Notes under the pieces: model-generated
Told to the model about the DNA's origin: nothing
What the model saw: the letters and a program-made list of their open reading frames with translations, nothing else
Database searches by the model: none
Made by a program: the position numbers and the translations under genes
Assembly (NCBI RefSeq): GCF_002811945.1
Contig: NZ_NPDX01000003.1
Location: 1 to 64,000 of the forward strand
Origin: Leptospira harrisiae
Lineage (GTDB): Bacteria; Spirochaetota; Leptospiria; Leptospirales; Leptospiraceae
Reading direction: 5' to 3'
DNA: 64,000 bases
Part shown: piece by piece, positions 27,089 through 35,945 of the stretch
Position numbering within the stretch: the first letter of the stretch is position 1
Layout of the letters: each line of letters starts with the position of its first letter

Positions 27089-27845
27089 GCAAAATAAAAC
27101 AAGTATAATACTCCCAACTTATAACGAGGCCGGTAATATCAAAAACTGTGCTGAAACTATCTCTAAAATTTTAGAAAAAGAATCCTTAGAGTTTGAAATT
27201 GTCATTGTGGATGACAACTCCCCTGACGGAACATTTGAAGTTGCTAAAGTCCTTGCTGAATACGACAAACGAATCAAACCTTTTGTCCGCACCACAGAAA
27301 GAGGACTGAGTTCAGCTGTCACTTACGGTTACGACAAAGCAGAAGGTGACAATCTAGTGGTTGTCGATGCAGACTTTCAACACGATTATACCAAAATTCC
27401 AGATGTAATTCGTTTGCTGAATGAAAACGATATTGTTGTAGCCACACGTCGTAGTGCCGATGGCGGTTATGGTAATTTTCCGATACTTAGAAAGTTAGCA
27501 AGTCAGTTTGCTACCAAAATCTCTGAGTGGTTGTTTCCTGTTCCCATTTCTGATCCCATGAGTGGATTCTTTGGAATTAGAAAATCTATTTATTTAGAAA
27601 CCAAAGAAAAACTTCACCCAAGAGGTTATAAAATTCTTTTTGAAATTTTGGGTTCAGTTCGTACGGAAAAAATTGCTGAAGTAGGTTATACCTTTGGGCT
27701 AAGAACTTGGGGACAATCGAAACTTGATTCTGGAGTGATTTTTTATTTTATTTGGGACCTAATTTCGATTAAATGGAACCAATGGAGATTATCTCACTCT
27801 TTCCAATTTCGATCCAAAAGAAGAAATTCACATATCCATCCATAG
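27087..27845 (+). CDS. GT2 polyprenol-phosphate mannosyltransferase-like (DPM1-like)
   Basis: A 252-aa GT2 enzyme: SIILPTYNEAGNI near residue 5, EIVIVDDNSPDGT near 33-45, the VVVDADFQHDYTKI metal/substrate loop near 92, ATRRSADGGYGNF near 117, and DPMSGFFGIRK near 155. The last two are hallmarks of dolichyl/polyprenyl-phosphate mannose synthases. It lacks the C-terminal GtrA membrane domain. It should make a polyprenyl-phosphate hexose at the inner face for the GT39 enzyme encoded 337 bases upstream. The sugar (mannose or glucose) is an inference by family. Confidence 0.85.
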   Translation: MQNKTSIILPTYNEAGNIKNCAETISKILEKESLEFEIVIVDDNSPDGTFEVAKVLAEYDKRIKPFVRTTERGLSSAVTYGYDKAEGDNLVVVDADFQHDYTKIPDVIRLLNENDIVVATRRSADGGYGNFPILRKLASQFATKISEWLFPVPISDPMSGFFGIRKSIYLETKEKLHPRGYKILFEILGSVRTEKIAEVGYTFGLRTWGQSKLDSGVIFYFIWDLISIKWNQWRLSHSFQFRSKRRNSHIHP

Positions 27846-27964
27846 GGAAACTTTAGAGCGATTTAGAAAAAAGTTGAGAGATAAAAAATATTTTGAATCG
27901 TTTTTCTTTTCCAAACTCTCAGGTATTTTTTTCTTTTACCGTCCATTGATTTGTGAGGGAAAAC

Positions 27965-28258
27965 ATGGTCACAAAAACGGTAGAGGAAAATTGTTATCGA
28001 ATTGAGTCCAATCGACTGGATGTATACTCTGCTGCAAGTTTAGAAGAAGATATGACAAATATCTTCGAAAAAGGAGTCACCTCTCTCTACTTGGATTTTT
28101 CCAAGGTAGAAGAGGTTTCTTCCTCAGTTCTCGGTCTACTTTTATACAAAAAGATGATCTATGGAAAACAAGGAGTCAGACTTTTTCTCATCAATGTAAA
28201 CCCACAGATTCAAAAGATCTTAAAAATTCTAAACCTAAATGCTCATTTTCTTCTGTAG
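27965..28258 (+). CDS. STAS domain protein (anti-sigma-factor antagonist type)
   Basis: A 97-aa single STAS domain. The pattern YLDFSKVEEVSSSVLGLLLY near residues 45-64 is the phosphorylatable-Ser loop of SpoIIAA-like proteins, with SS where SpoIIAA has DS. Such proteins bind anti-sigma factors or act in partner-switching modules. GTGAGGGA upstream supports the ATG at 27965 over a GTG at 27953. The 3' end overlaps the convergent GH13 gene by 24 bases. No anti-sigma kinase is nearby. Confidence 0.85.
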   Translation: MVTKTVEENCYRIESNRLDVYSAASLEEDMTNIFEKGVTSLYLDFSKVEEVSSSVLGLLLYKKMIYGKQGVRLFLINVNPQIQKILKILNLNAHFLL

Positions 28259-29878
28259 TTTATGTTCGAAAACAAGACCCGAATGACTTGGTAAATGGAT
28301 CGTTTCTCCCTTAACCATCGCATCGCCAAACTGATACAATAATTTTGATCCTTTTATAACCGGTTCTTTCCCTTCCGTTTCACCAAAATTCAGATATACC
28401 GTAATCACTTTATCCCCAAGAAACCTTTCAAAACACAATAGATCACTAAAACTACTCGACTTTGTTCGGACACTTCCCGCTTTTAAAACTTCAGATCCTT
28501 TTCTTAAATGAAAGAGCGACTTGTAATGGTTCCAAAGAGAATTTTCTTCTTTCTTTTGGCCACTGACTGTATCAGAAGATTTAAATGCTCCGACAGACAA
28601 CCATGGCCTTCCTTTAGAAAATCCAGCATTTTCAACTGTATCCCATAACATAGGCAGACGACAATTGTCTCTATTGATATAAATCCCAAGAAGATTGGAT
28701 AAAAATAGAGGTACAAACCGATTCATTTTGGCAATAGGATCTTTTCCAAGAAAATTAGAAATTCGGCCTTCCTTCCTTCCTATTTCATCTCCATAATACA
28801 CAACAGGAATTCCTCGAGCTAAAAACTGAAACGCAGACAAAACTTTTGCCTTTCTGATATCACCACCTAATCTGTCGATGTAACGTCTTTGGTCGTGATT
28901 ACCCAAAACATAGGTCGGAGTGTGAGGAGCAAAAAATTCTTTTTCGTTTTTTTCTAAAAGTTCCTTAAAGAATTTAGCATGGTAGTCAAAGTGAATTAAT
29001 TCAAACTGAAATACCAAATTGAGCCCATCTGATTTTTCTCCCAAAAAGGATTTTAAAACTTTGTCTGACCCACTCACCTCTCCAATGAGAAATGGATTTT
29101 GTTTGTATTTAGAAATATGTTTTCTTACTTCTTTTGCAAATTGAAAGGATTCAGGTAAGTTTAGATTGTATGTTTTTTTCTGAAAGAACGCCTCATCATG
29201 GTTATCTGGAGTTGGGAAATATCGAAAGCTAAAAGGATTGTTTTTGAAACTTTCATCTTTATAAATGGAGTTAAAGATATCTAGGCGAAACCCATCGACC
29301 CCTTTTTTTAACCAGAAATCTAAAACACCAAACATGGCTTTTTTTACTTTTGGATTTCTATAATTAAGATCTGGCTGAAAGGATAAAAAATTACTATAAT
29401 AATACTCATCCGTAGTTTTGTCATAGTTCCAACCGGAGGTCCCAACCATTGAAATCCAATTGTTTGGCTTTTGCCCATTCCCCTTTTTCCAAATATAAAA
29501 ATCCCTTTTGGGATTCTCTTTGGAAGATCGGGATTCTAAAAACCAAGGGTGTTTGTCAGAAGTATGGTTCATCACCATATCGAGTACCACTCGCATCTTC
29601 CGTTTGTGGATTTCTTTGATGAGTTTGTCACAGTCTTCCATTGTGCCAAACCGGGGGTCAATGGCGGTGTAGTCGGAAATATCGTATCCAAAATCTTCAC
29701 CAGGACTTCTGTAAAATGGGGAAAACCAAATGGTCTCCACACCCAATTCACGAATTTGATCCAAACGCCCAAGAATCCCTTTTAAATCGCCAATCCCATC
29801 ACCATCGGAATCCTGAAAGGACCAAGGGTAAATTTGATAAATTGAAGTTTGTTTCCACCATTCCATTTTCTTTTCCAT
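28235..29878 (-). CDS. GH13 alpha-glucosidase-like glycoside hydrolase
   Basis: The 547-aa protein is a GH13 enzyme of the oligo-1,6-glucosidase/trehalose-hydrolase kind: IYQIYPWSFQDSDGDGIGDL near residue 14, region I VVLDMVMNHTSDKH near 98, nucleophile in GFRLDIFNS near 195, acid Glu in LIGEVSG near 262, and LGNHDQRR near 323. The calcium-loop DSDGDGIGDL is present. It cleaves or transfers alpha-glucosyl units in the cytoplasm. There is no signal peptide. The ATG at 29878 is used; 29866 is also possible. Confidence 0.87.
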   Translation of the reverse strand: MEKKMEWWKQTSIYQIYPWSFQDSDGDGIGDLKGILGRLDQIRELGVETIWFSPFYRSPGEDFGYDISDYTAIDPRFGTMEDCDKLIKEIHKRKMRVVLDMVMNHTSDKHPWFLESRSSKENPKRDFYIWKKGNGQKPNNWISMVGTSGWNYDKTTDEYYYSNFLSFQPDLNYRNPKVKKAMFGVLDFWLKKGVDGFRLDIFNSIYKDESFKNNPFSFRYFPTPDNHDEAFFQKKTYNLNLPESFQFAKEVRKHISKYKQNPFLIGEVSGSDKVLKSFLGEKSDGLNLVFQFELIHFDYHAKFFKELLEKNEKEFFAPHTPTYVLGNHDQRRYIDRLGGDIRKAKVLSAFQFLARGIPVVYYGDEIGRKEGRISNFLGKDPIAKMNRFVPLFLSNLLGIYINRDNCRLPMLWDTVENAGFSKGRPWLSVGAFKSSDTVSGQKKEENSLWNHYKSLFHLRKGSEVLKAGSVRTKSSSFSDLLCFERFLGDKVITVYLNFGETEGKEPVIKGSKLLYQFGDAMVKGETIHLPSHSGLVFEHKLQKKMSI

Positions 29879-29959
29879 GACTTTTCTAAAACTTCCCCGT
29901 TATTTCAGTTGCCTCTTACCTAAATACCGAATTTCTGTTCTTTATACAAGCAGGTAGCA

Positions 29960-30721
29960 ATGGATAAAGAAAAAATCAAACTTTCCGGTTTCAACAATCT
30001 GACAAAAGTTTTGAGTTTTAACCTCTACGATTTTTGCATCACTTTGGATGACGAACAAAAAGGTAGATACGTAAGTTATATCCACGACAAATACAATGCT
30101 AGCAAAATTACAGAAATCTCTAAAGAGATTGTCAAACGAATTGATGCAAATATCCTTTCTGTCTCTGCACAAGACTACGATCCTGTAGGTGCTTCTGCTA
30201 TGGTTCTGATGAGCGATGTCAAAGGTGGGGGCAATCCCATCCCCTCCACACAAGTCAGTATGCACCTAGACAAATCACATATCACTGTCCACACCTATCC
30301 AGATGCGGCAGATCCCGATGGGATTTGTTCTTTTCGAGTGGACATTGACATTTCAACTTGTGGAGAGATCATTCCTCTTGACTCCATCAATTTTTTATTT
30401 GAAGCATTTGAATGCGATGTGGTGTACATTGATTATGTAGTTCGAGGTTACACACGTTTGGCGGACGGTAGGAAAATTTATAACGACCACCATTTTAATT
30501 CGATTTTGGATTTTGTAAAACCAGAACTCAAAAGAAATTATACTTTTTTATCAGATATCAATATGCCTCAAGACAATACTTGGCAAACGAAAATGATGAT
30601 CAAGGAACTTGGGCCAGAAAATTATTTACTCAATCCAACTGACATTTCTCATCCCGATGTTCCAAACAAAATGAAACTCCTAAGAGAGGAAATGAAAGAA
30701 GTTTACCACATGATCCATTAA
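29960..30721 (+). CDS. speD: S-adenosylmethionine decarboxylase proenzyme
   Basis: A 253-aa protein of the E. coli (class 1A) type. The processing site is MHLDKSHITVHTYPD near residue 111, where cleavage before Ser would form the pyruvoyl group. ISTCGEIIPLDSINFLFEAF follows, with the catalytic Cys. It makes decarboxylated SAM, the aminopropyl donor for spermidine. Length is near the usual 264 aa. No spermidine synthase gene lies beside it. Confidence 0.92.
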   Translation: MDKEKIKLSGFNNLTKVLSFNLYDFCITLDDEQKGRYVSYIHDKYNASKITEISKEIVKRIDANILSVSAQDYDPVGASAMVLMSDVKGGGNPIPSTQVSMHLDKSHITVHTYPDAADPDGICSFRVDIDISTCGEIIPLDSINFLFEAFECDVVYIDYVVRGYTRLADGRKIYNDHHFNSILDFVKPELKRNYTFLSDINMPQDNTWQTKMMIKELGPENYLLNPTDISHPDVPNKMKLLREEMKEVYHMIH

Positions 30722-30727
30722 CGTTAG

Positions 30728-31294
30728 TTAATGGATATTTGATTCTACTTCTTTTTTTATTTCTAGCCATTCCTTCTCACCTAATTTCGGTATTAAATAC
30801 ATAACATTGCGGTTGGGTGGGACTAAAAAAAACTGAGTTCCATGTTCGTCTCTTTGTTTTAATGAGGGATGAATTGGCATATAAGCACCTAACTTTCGAT
30901 AGAAGCCGATTTCCTCGTCTGTTTCTGTTTTTAGTGCCTTAATCTGTATACTTTTTTGGTAATAGACCAAATAGGAGTTTATCGCTTCTTCTGATTCACT
31001 GGGGTCTGTGACTAAAAAATAAAATGAAGATTGGATATCTGGAAATTTTTCTTTAAAACTACGAAGTGCCTCTAGAGCCAGCGGGCATTTTTTACCACAA
31101 CCCACAAGGCCAGGATAAATCCAAATCCAAGTGCCATTTGGTTCTTTTGAAAACTTTTCGGAACAAAAGGGACAATCTACAAACCGAGTCTTTCCACTGT
31201 AGAATGCGATCGCAAAACTCAAAAAGATCAGTAGAAAGAGGCCAAAACCAAATAACCCAATTCGAATCAAAAAACCATTACGATTTGTCATCAT
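30728..31294 (-). CDS. SCO1/SenC-like copper chaperone-type protein
   Basis: About 188 aa with an N-terminal membrane anchor ([20 protein letters not shown]) and a thioredoxin-like domain. [18 protein letters not shown] near residue 68 carries the SCO CxxxCP motif, and [13 protein letters not shown] near 150 supplies the distal His, so the copper site is complete. SCO proteins deliver copper to cytochrome oxidase or act as redox proteins in the periplasm. The start overlaps the end of the upstream MCP gene. An extra CPFC pair after the anchor (near 41) is unusual and might bind a second metal. Confidence 0.75.
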   Translation of the reverse strand: MMTNRNGFLIRIGLFGFGLFLLIFLSFAIAFYSGKTRFVDCPFCSEKFSKEPNGTWIWIYPGLVGCGKKCPLALEALRSFKEKFPDIQSSFYFLVTDPSESEEAINSYLVYYQKSIQIKALKTETDEEIGFYRKLGAYMPIHPSLKQRDEHGTQFFLVPPNRNVMYLIPKLGEKEWLEIKKEVESNIH

Positions 31295-32819
31295 CAATGA
31301 TTGCAGATAAAGTTTCTACTGAATCCTTCAAACCGTGGAATATAACATTCCCCTTATCTATGAGCCCAATCATATTCGCACAAGTTCCTAAATTGGTTTG
31401 TGTTTTTACATTTAAATCAAGAATGGAATTTGAAATTTCATCCATACTTGTAGATTGTTCCTTACTTGATACTTGCATCTCTTGGGCAATTTGATCCAAG
31501 GTAAGTAAGGCCTGTTCTTGTTTTTCAAAGGCAGAAAGAGTTCCTGTAATTTTTACTGTCAGTTCTCGCATTCCTTCTTCTGAAGAAAGAATTGACTTCA
31601 CAAAACTTTGAACTGTTTGGTTGATTTGATTGGATTGTTTAAAACTAACCTGGATGGCCGATTTGATTTTTCCTGAAATGGAAGAAATATTTTTTGTAGC
31701 TTCTGCAGTTGAATCGGCAAGTTTTGAAATTTCGGAAGCAACAACAGCAAATCCACGTCCTGCATCTCCTGCACGGGCCGCTTCAATCGAAGCATTTAAC
31801 GAAAGTAAGTTGACCTTTTCTGCGATATCAGAAATTAACTCTAAAATTTCTTCCATTTTTTCCGAATCGTCAACAGCGACTTCCATGGATTGGTAAAGAC
31901 CAGTAAATTCTGTTTCGGTTTTTTTAACACTATCAGCTGACTCCTGGATTTTGGAACGCATCACTTCCAATGAAGTCACAAACCCTTCACTCAAACTAAA
32001 TAAATTTCGATTTAATTCCTCAACCGTTTTCACTTCACCAATTTGGCGATTGGAACCTTCTAAAATCAATTGGCTGGAAGCTGCCGTTTCTTCTGTTGCA
32101 GCCGAAATAGCCTCAATGGAAGAAGATTGGGTTTGAAAAGATGTTTGAAATTCTTTTACTTTTTGCGAAATCAAATTGGAATTTTCAAAAAATGTTTTTG
32201 TTCCAGAGGATACTTCGTCTACAGCCGCAGTGACGCCTGCAATCACCGTTTCCAAATTCGTCTGTGCTTCTATTTGTTTTTTAAGTTCCAAAACAGAACG
32301 AATGGAAAAATAAATGAGAATTCCTGTTTCAAACACTACAAATAATGCGTGGGTAAAAACGATCTCAAGACCTGTTCCATAACTATACACAATTACTTTG
32401 GTTCCAAAAATAACTGTCCCAAACTCTTGGATGTAATTTCCCACTAAGTGGTGTACGGCGATTGTCAAAGCAGCTACCAATAATACTCGCCAGTCTTCAT
32501 AAACAAATAAAATGGCAAGGGCACTGAATACATGGAAGTGCATTTCGATGCGACCAAACTGAGCTTGGATCATAAGAGCACTAAACATCATAAGAGTTGC
32601 CCCATTCCAAGCCCTAAGGAAAAAAGTTCCGCGTGCTATCTTATAAAAAATAAAGGAAACAAAGGAAATCACCACAGCAGAAAGCGTGACGACGGTAGTG
32701 GCACCATAACCCAATGAGAGAAAAAAAACAAGAGGAGTGTGAGCCAAAATCGCCCAAAGAAAAAATGTATCTACTTTTTTTTGGCGTTCCGATAAAACTG
32801 CTGCCAATCTAATATCCAT
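31278..32819 (-). CDS. Methyl-accepting chemotaxis protein with polytopic membrane sensor
   Basis: The 513-aa receptor begins with a domain of about six membrane helices (residues 20-190) containing [18 protein letters not shown] and a paired His ([10 protein letters not shown]), an arrangement seen in many membrane-embedded bacterial sensors. There is no periplasmic domain. The signalling hairpin follows, with tip [20 protein letters not shown] near 330. The paired His may bind haem or a metal. I chose the ATG at 32819; a TTG at 32858 would add 13 residues. A SCO-like gene overlaps its 3' end. Confidence 0.85.
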   Translation of the reverse strand: MDIRLAAVLSERQKKVDTFFLWAILAHTPLVFFLSLGYGATTVVTLSAVVISFVSFIFYKIARGTFFLRAWNGATLMMFSALMIQAQFGRIEMHFHVFSALAILFVYEDWRVLLVAALTIAVHHLVGNYIQEFGTVIFGTKVIVYSYGTGLEIVFTHALFVVFETGILIYFSIRSVLELKKQIEAQTNLETVIAGVTAAVDEVSSGTKTFFENSNLISQKVKEFQTSFQTQSSSIEAISAATEETAASSQLILEGSNRQIGEVKTVEELNRNLFSLSEGFVTSLEVMRSKIQESADSVKKTETEFTGLYQSMEVAVDDSEKMEEILELISDIAEKVNLLSLNASIEAARAGDAGRGFAVVASEISKLADSTAEATKNISSISGKIKSAIQVSFKQSNQINQTVQSFVKSILSSEEGMRELTVKITGTLSAFEKQEQALLTLDQIAQEMQVSSKEQSTSMDEISNSILDLNVKTQTNLGTCANMIGLIDKGNVIFHGLKDSVETLSAIIDDDKS

Positions 32820-33031
32820 ATGATCATAGACGAAAAAAAAGGAAGGAAGTCTAATCAATAAATTATTTGATTATAAAATTAAATATTTTAAGTTTCTTAT
32901 CATTTGAAACGTTCCGATTTTGTTTCTTAAAATTTGCGTATAAATACAAATTCATCTGTTCTGTTGGTTTCGGTTTGTCTCCTATTTGTTTTGTGAATTT
33001 GGACCGAAGAAATCCCTAATTCTCTCTTGAT

Positions 33032-35245
33032 TTGTCCAAAATAGATTTTGATACTTGCTCCAGAAGGTATATTTTGGAACCATTTTCAGATCCCACCGAT
33101 TCAGAAACTCCACTTACAGGAGATACAACGGATCCTTCCTTTTTCATCCAATTACCTAAAAATATAGCAAGTTATTCCATGACTTCGCAGGCTATATTAG
33201 AAGAACTTCGTGTGAGACATAGACGGTTGGAAATGCATGGCAGTGCCGAAATTACACCTTCATTGCTTCTTACGGTTGACTCCATTCCCGAATTACTCTC
33301 AAAACAAGTGCAACTTACAGAAATGCATAAATCGCAAGCAGCGATTACGGAAGCGTTTAAGGAATTAGCAGGCCTTACGGAACACAACAGGGAACCTGTG
33401 GTTTATTTTTATCCTTTTTTATTGCAGGTAGATAATAAACTCACAATGCGAATCAGTATGATTGCACCACAAAACAGAGATAAAACTGATATTGTTCCTT
33501 ACCGTCGAGCCTGTTTCAAATACAGCGTAGATTTGATTGACCTTCTGTTAAAAAACAGGGCAAGTAGAGAATATGTTTTAGAAGAAGAAAACCCTGGATC
33601 CACCTTGGTTCGAACAGACCAAAAAGGAAATACCTATTTTTTCCCTACCAAACTCAGTTATGAAACGGAATTAGAATTAATGATCCGTAAAACAATGGAG
33701 TATTTTGGATATATCCCCATGAAAGATTTTATCCAAGATGTGATTTCAAGAGGGAAAGAAACTGCAAAACTTGTTGAAATCATTCCAGGATACCACCTCA
33801 TTTTGCCAAATGGATCACATAACCCTGAATATGCGCGTCATTTCACAGTCCAATTGGATGCCCTAAAAGTATTTTCATTTCCCTATCTAAAACGATTTGC
33901 AAACGAAAACAAATATGTTGGGTTTTTAGAAAAACTATCCGAATTGGAAATTAGTTTTCCAACTCAAACAGAAAAACTTCTCAAACTAGGAAATAGCCTT
34001 CATCCTAAACTCACATCCCTACTCGAAGAATTTCCATTTGATAAAATCACAACAGAAGAAGGCAAACGAGTTGGAAGTAGTATCAGGGAAAGTCTTTTCA
34101 TTTTAGACAAACTTTCCAAACGCTTAAAAGAACAGAAAAAGGAAGATTCCGAAGAAGCTGTTACCACACTCATTAAACTTCTTGGAACAAGAATCGAAGA
34201 CAATACAACAAACACTCTCACCCTCACAAAAATTGATTTAAAATCAGAAGTAAAATTTTTAGGACTGAAAAGCGATAAAGAAATCACTGACGTCATTTCT
34301 AAAATTGTTACTTCTCTTTCCGAAACCTATGGTTGTTTGGAAATGAAGGAAGATACATTCCATGTCCTATTTGCATTGGATCAAAAAAAACTTTCCAAAG
34401 TAGAAGCAAACACTTTAACTCTTGCAAAAACAGATTCAAATTATAGAAACGAACTTCCCATCCTCGACCAAATCCGTGTGATCTTAAAAAATAGATCAGA
34501 TGAAAACATAGACAAAGAAGAAATTCCTGAAAAAGAATTAGAAGAAGATAACAATTCAAACCAAACGAATTCCGGTGATCCACGGATTTCTTTTTCTGCA
34601 CTCCAAGAAAAGTTCCATGTGCCGATTGGCGTTTTTAGTTTTTTAGCATTAGCATCCTTAACCACTGTCATTTCTTTATTCTTAGGTTCTTTAGAATATA
34701 TAGTGAGTGGATTTATGTTTAGTTTTTTAGTGGGACTTTTTCTTGGTTATCTTTATCGGAACGATGGAAAAAAGATACAAATCCCAGAAAAACAAACATC
34801 CATTTCACCGAAAGAGAATAGATCACTTGGTATTGCAAAAGTGGCAGAAGGATTTATTTATCCTAAAAAATTCAATAGCATTGCAGAAAAGGTTTTTGAT
34901 TTCAAACGATTACGAAATCATATCGAAGATTGTGTAGAAGACATCAAAATTCAACTTCCGGCGAACGATCAGAAAAAAGATACAAACAAAATTGTGGCAG
35001 AAATCGAACATGCCATCTTACAAATTTCAGTGGTGATGAAAATTCCCGAAGCCATTCAATTAAAAAATAGGCCCAAGGAACTCATTCTTTCCAAAGCAGA
35101 CTTTCGCACTATTTTATTTCGAACCCAATTGGCAGAATACTATCGAAAGGAAGCAAGTATTTATAAATCAGACCGTGACCAAATGGATTACATCCAGTTT
35201 ATCATTCGAGAATTAGAATTTGGCTATAATAAATATTTGAAATGA
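33032..35245 (+). CDS. Large protein with two central membrane helices, unknown function
   Basis: A 737-aa protein I do not recognise. The first 500 residues are soluble, helical and charged. A low-complexity acidic segment (near 495-525) leads into two membrane helices (near 545-565 and 572-592), and a soluble helical tail of 140 residues ends the protein. It begins with a TTG; the first in-frame ATG is codon 50, and no good ribosome-binding site decides between them. The next gene starts 13 bases after its stop. It may be specific to leptospires. Confidence 0.65.
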   Translation: MSKIDFDTCSRRYILEPFSDPTDSETPLTGDTTDPSFFIQLPKNIASYSMTSQAILEELRVRHRRLEMHGSAEITPSLLLTVDSIPELLSKQVQLTEMHKSQAAITEAFKELAGLTEHNREPVVYFYPFLLQVDNKLTMRISMIAPQNRDKTDIVPYRRACFKYSVDLIDLLLKNRASREYVLEEENPGSTLVRTDQKGNTYFFPTKLSYETELELMIRKTMEYFGYIPMKDFIQDVISRGKETAKLVEIIPGYHLILPNGSHNPEYARHFTVQLDALKVFSFPYLKRFANENKYVGFLEKLSELEISFPTQTEKLLKLGNSLHPKLTSLLEEFPFDKITTEEGKRVGSSIRESLFILDKLSKRLKEQKKEDSEEAVTTLIKLLGTRIEDNTTNTLTLTKIDLKSEVKFLGLKSDKEITDVISKIVTSLSETYGCLEMKEDTFHVLFALDQKKLSKVEANTLTLAKTDSNYRNELPILDQIRVILKNRSDENIDKEEIPEKELEEDNNSNQTNSGDPRISFSALQEKFHVPIGVFSFLALASLTTVISLFLGSLEYIVSGFMFSFLVGLFLGYLYRNDGKKIQIPEKQTSISPKENRSLGIAKVAEGFIYPKKFNSIAEKVFDFKRLRNHIEDCVEDIKIQLPANDQKKDTNKIVAEIEHAILQISVVMKIPEAIQLKNRPKELILSKADFRTILFRTQLAEYYRKEASIYKSDRDQMDYIQFIIRELEFGYNKYLK

Positions 35246-35258
35246 TAAATCTGGTTTT

Positions 35259-35888
35259 ATGAAGTCTTTTGTATACGCAACACTTACGATTTTTTTTCTA
35301 ACAACCTTTTCACAGTGTACGAATAAGGATGTAGTCAATGCAGAGGAATGGTTAGAAAACCATAAAGAAGATCGGGTCCTAAACCTTTCGAACAAAGAAG
35401 TGGGAGTCCTTCCTGCATCTATAGGAAATTTAACAAAAGTAGAGGAACTCACACTCCAATACGACTCACTCAAAACAGTTCCCAAAGAAATAGGAAACCT
35501 AAAACAATTAAAAATCCTCAATCTTTTTGGAAATCCACTCCAAACGCTACCAGATGAAATCGGAAATTTAGAAAACTTAGAAATCTTACTTCTAGGTAGA
35601 ACAGATTTTCATGAGATCCCACCTGTTTTAACAAAATTACAAAAATTAAAAACACTGGCATTGGATGAGACCAAAGTGCAACTAACAGAAGCTGACGTAG
35701 AAGTGATCGCCTCTCTTCCTAATTTAGAAATCCTAGATTTAAGCCTTATGCGGGAGTATAAAACTCTTCCCAAAAACCTAGCAAAACTGAACCATTTGCG
35801 ACAGCTTGTTTTACAGAAAACCCTTCTCGAAAAATCCGATGTAGTTAGGTTACGGGACGAACTCCCCAAGGTTCGCGTCAAACTCTAA
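35259..35888 (+). CDS. Leucine-rich repeat lipoprotein
   Basis: A 209-aa protein with signal peptide and lipobox (TFSQC, Cys20). From residue 35 it has about six LRRs of 22-23 residues, for example LTLQYDSLKTVPKEIGNLK and LNLFGNPLQTLPDEIGNLE, matching the bacterial/leptospiral LRR subtype. Such proteins sit at the cell surface or periplasm and often bind proteins. It is cotranscribed with the preceding large membrane protein gene, 13 bases upstream. Confidence 0.87.
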   Translation: MKSFVYATLTIFFLTTFSQCTNKDVVNAEEWLENHKEDRVLNLSNKEVGVLPASIGNLTKVEELTLQYDSLKTVPKEIGNLKQLKILNLFGNPLQTLPDEIGNLENLEILLLGRTDFHEIPPVLTKLQKLKTLALDETKVQLTEADVEVIASLPNLEILDLSLMREYKTLPKNLAKLNHLRQLVLQKTLLEKSDVVRLRDELPKVRVKL

Positions 35889-35945
35889 GGTCACCATTTT
35901 TTTTCCGTTTTCTCTTTGGCCTAGACCACAAACATTGGTCTTACT

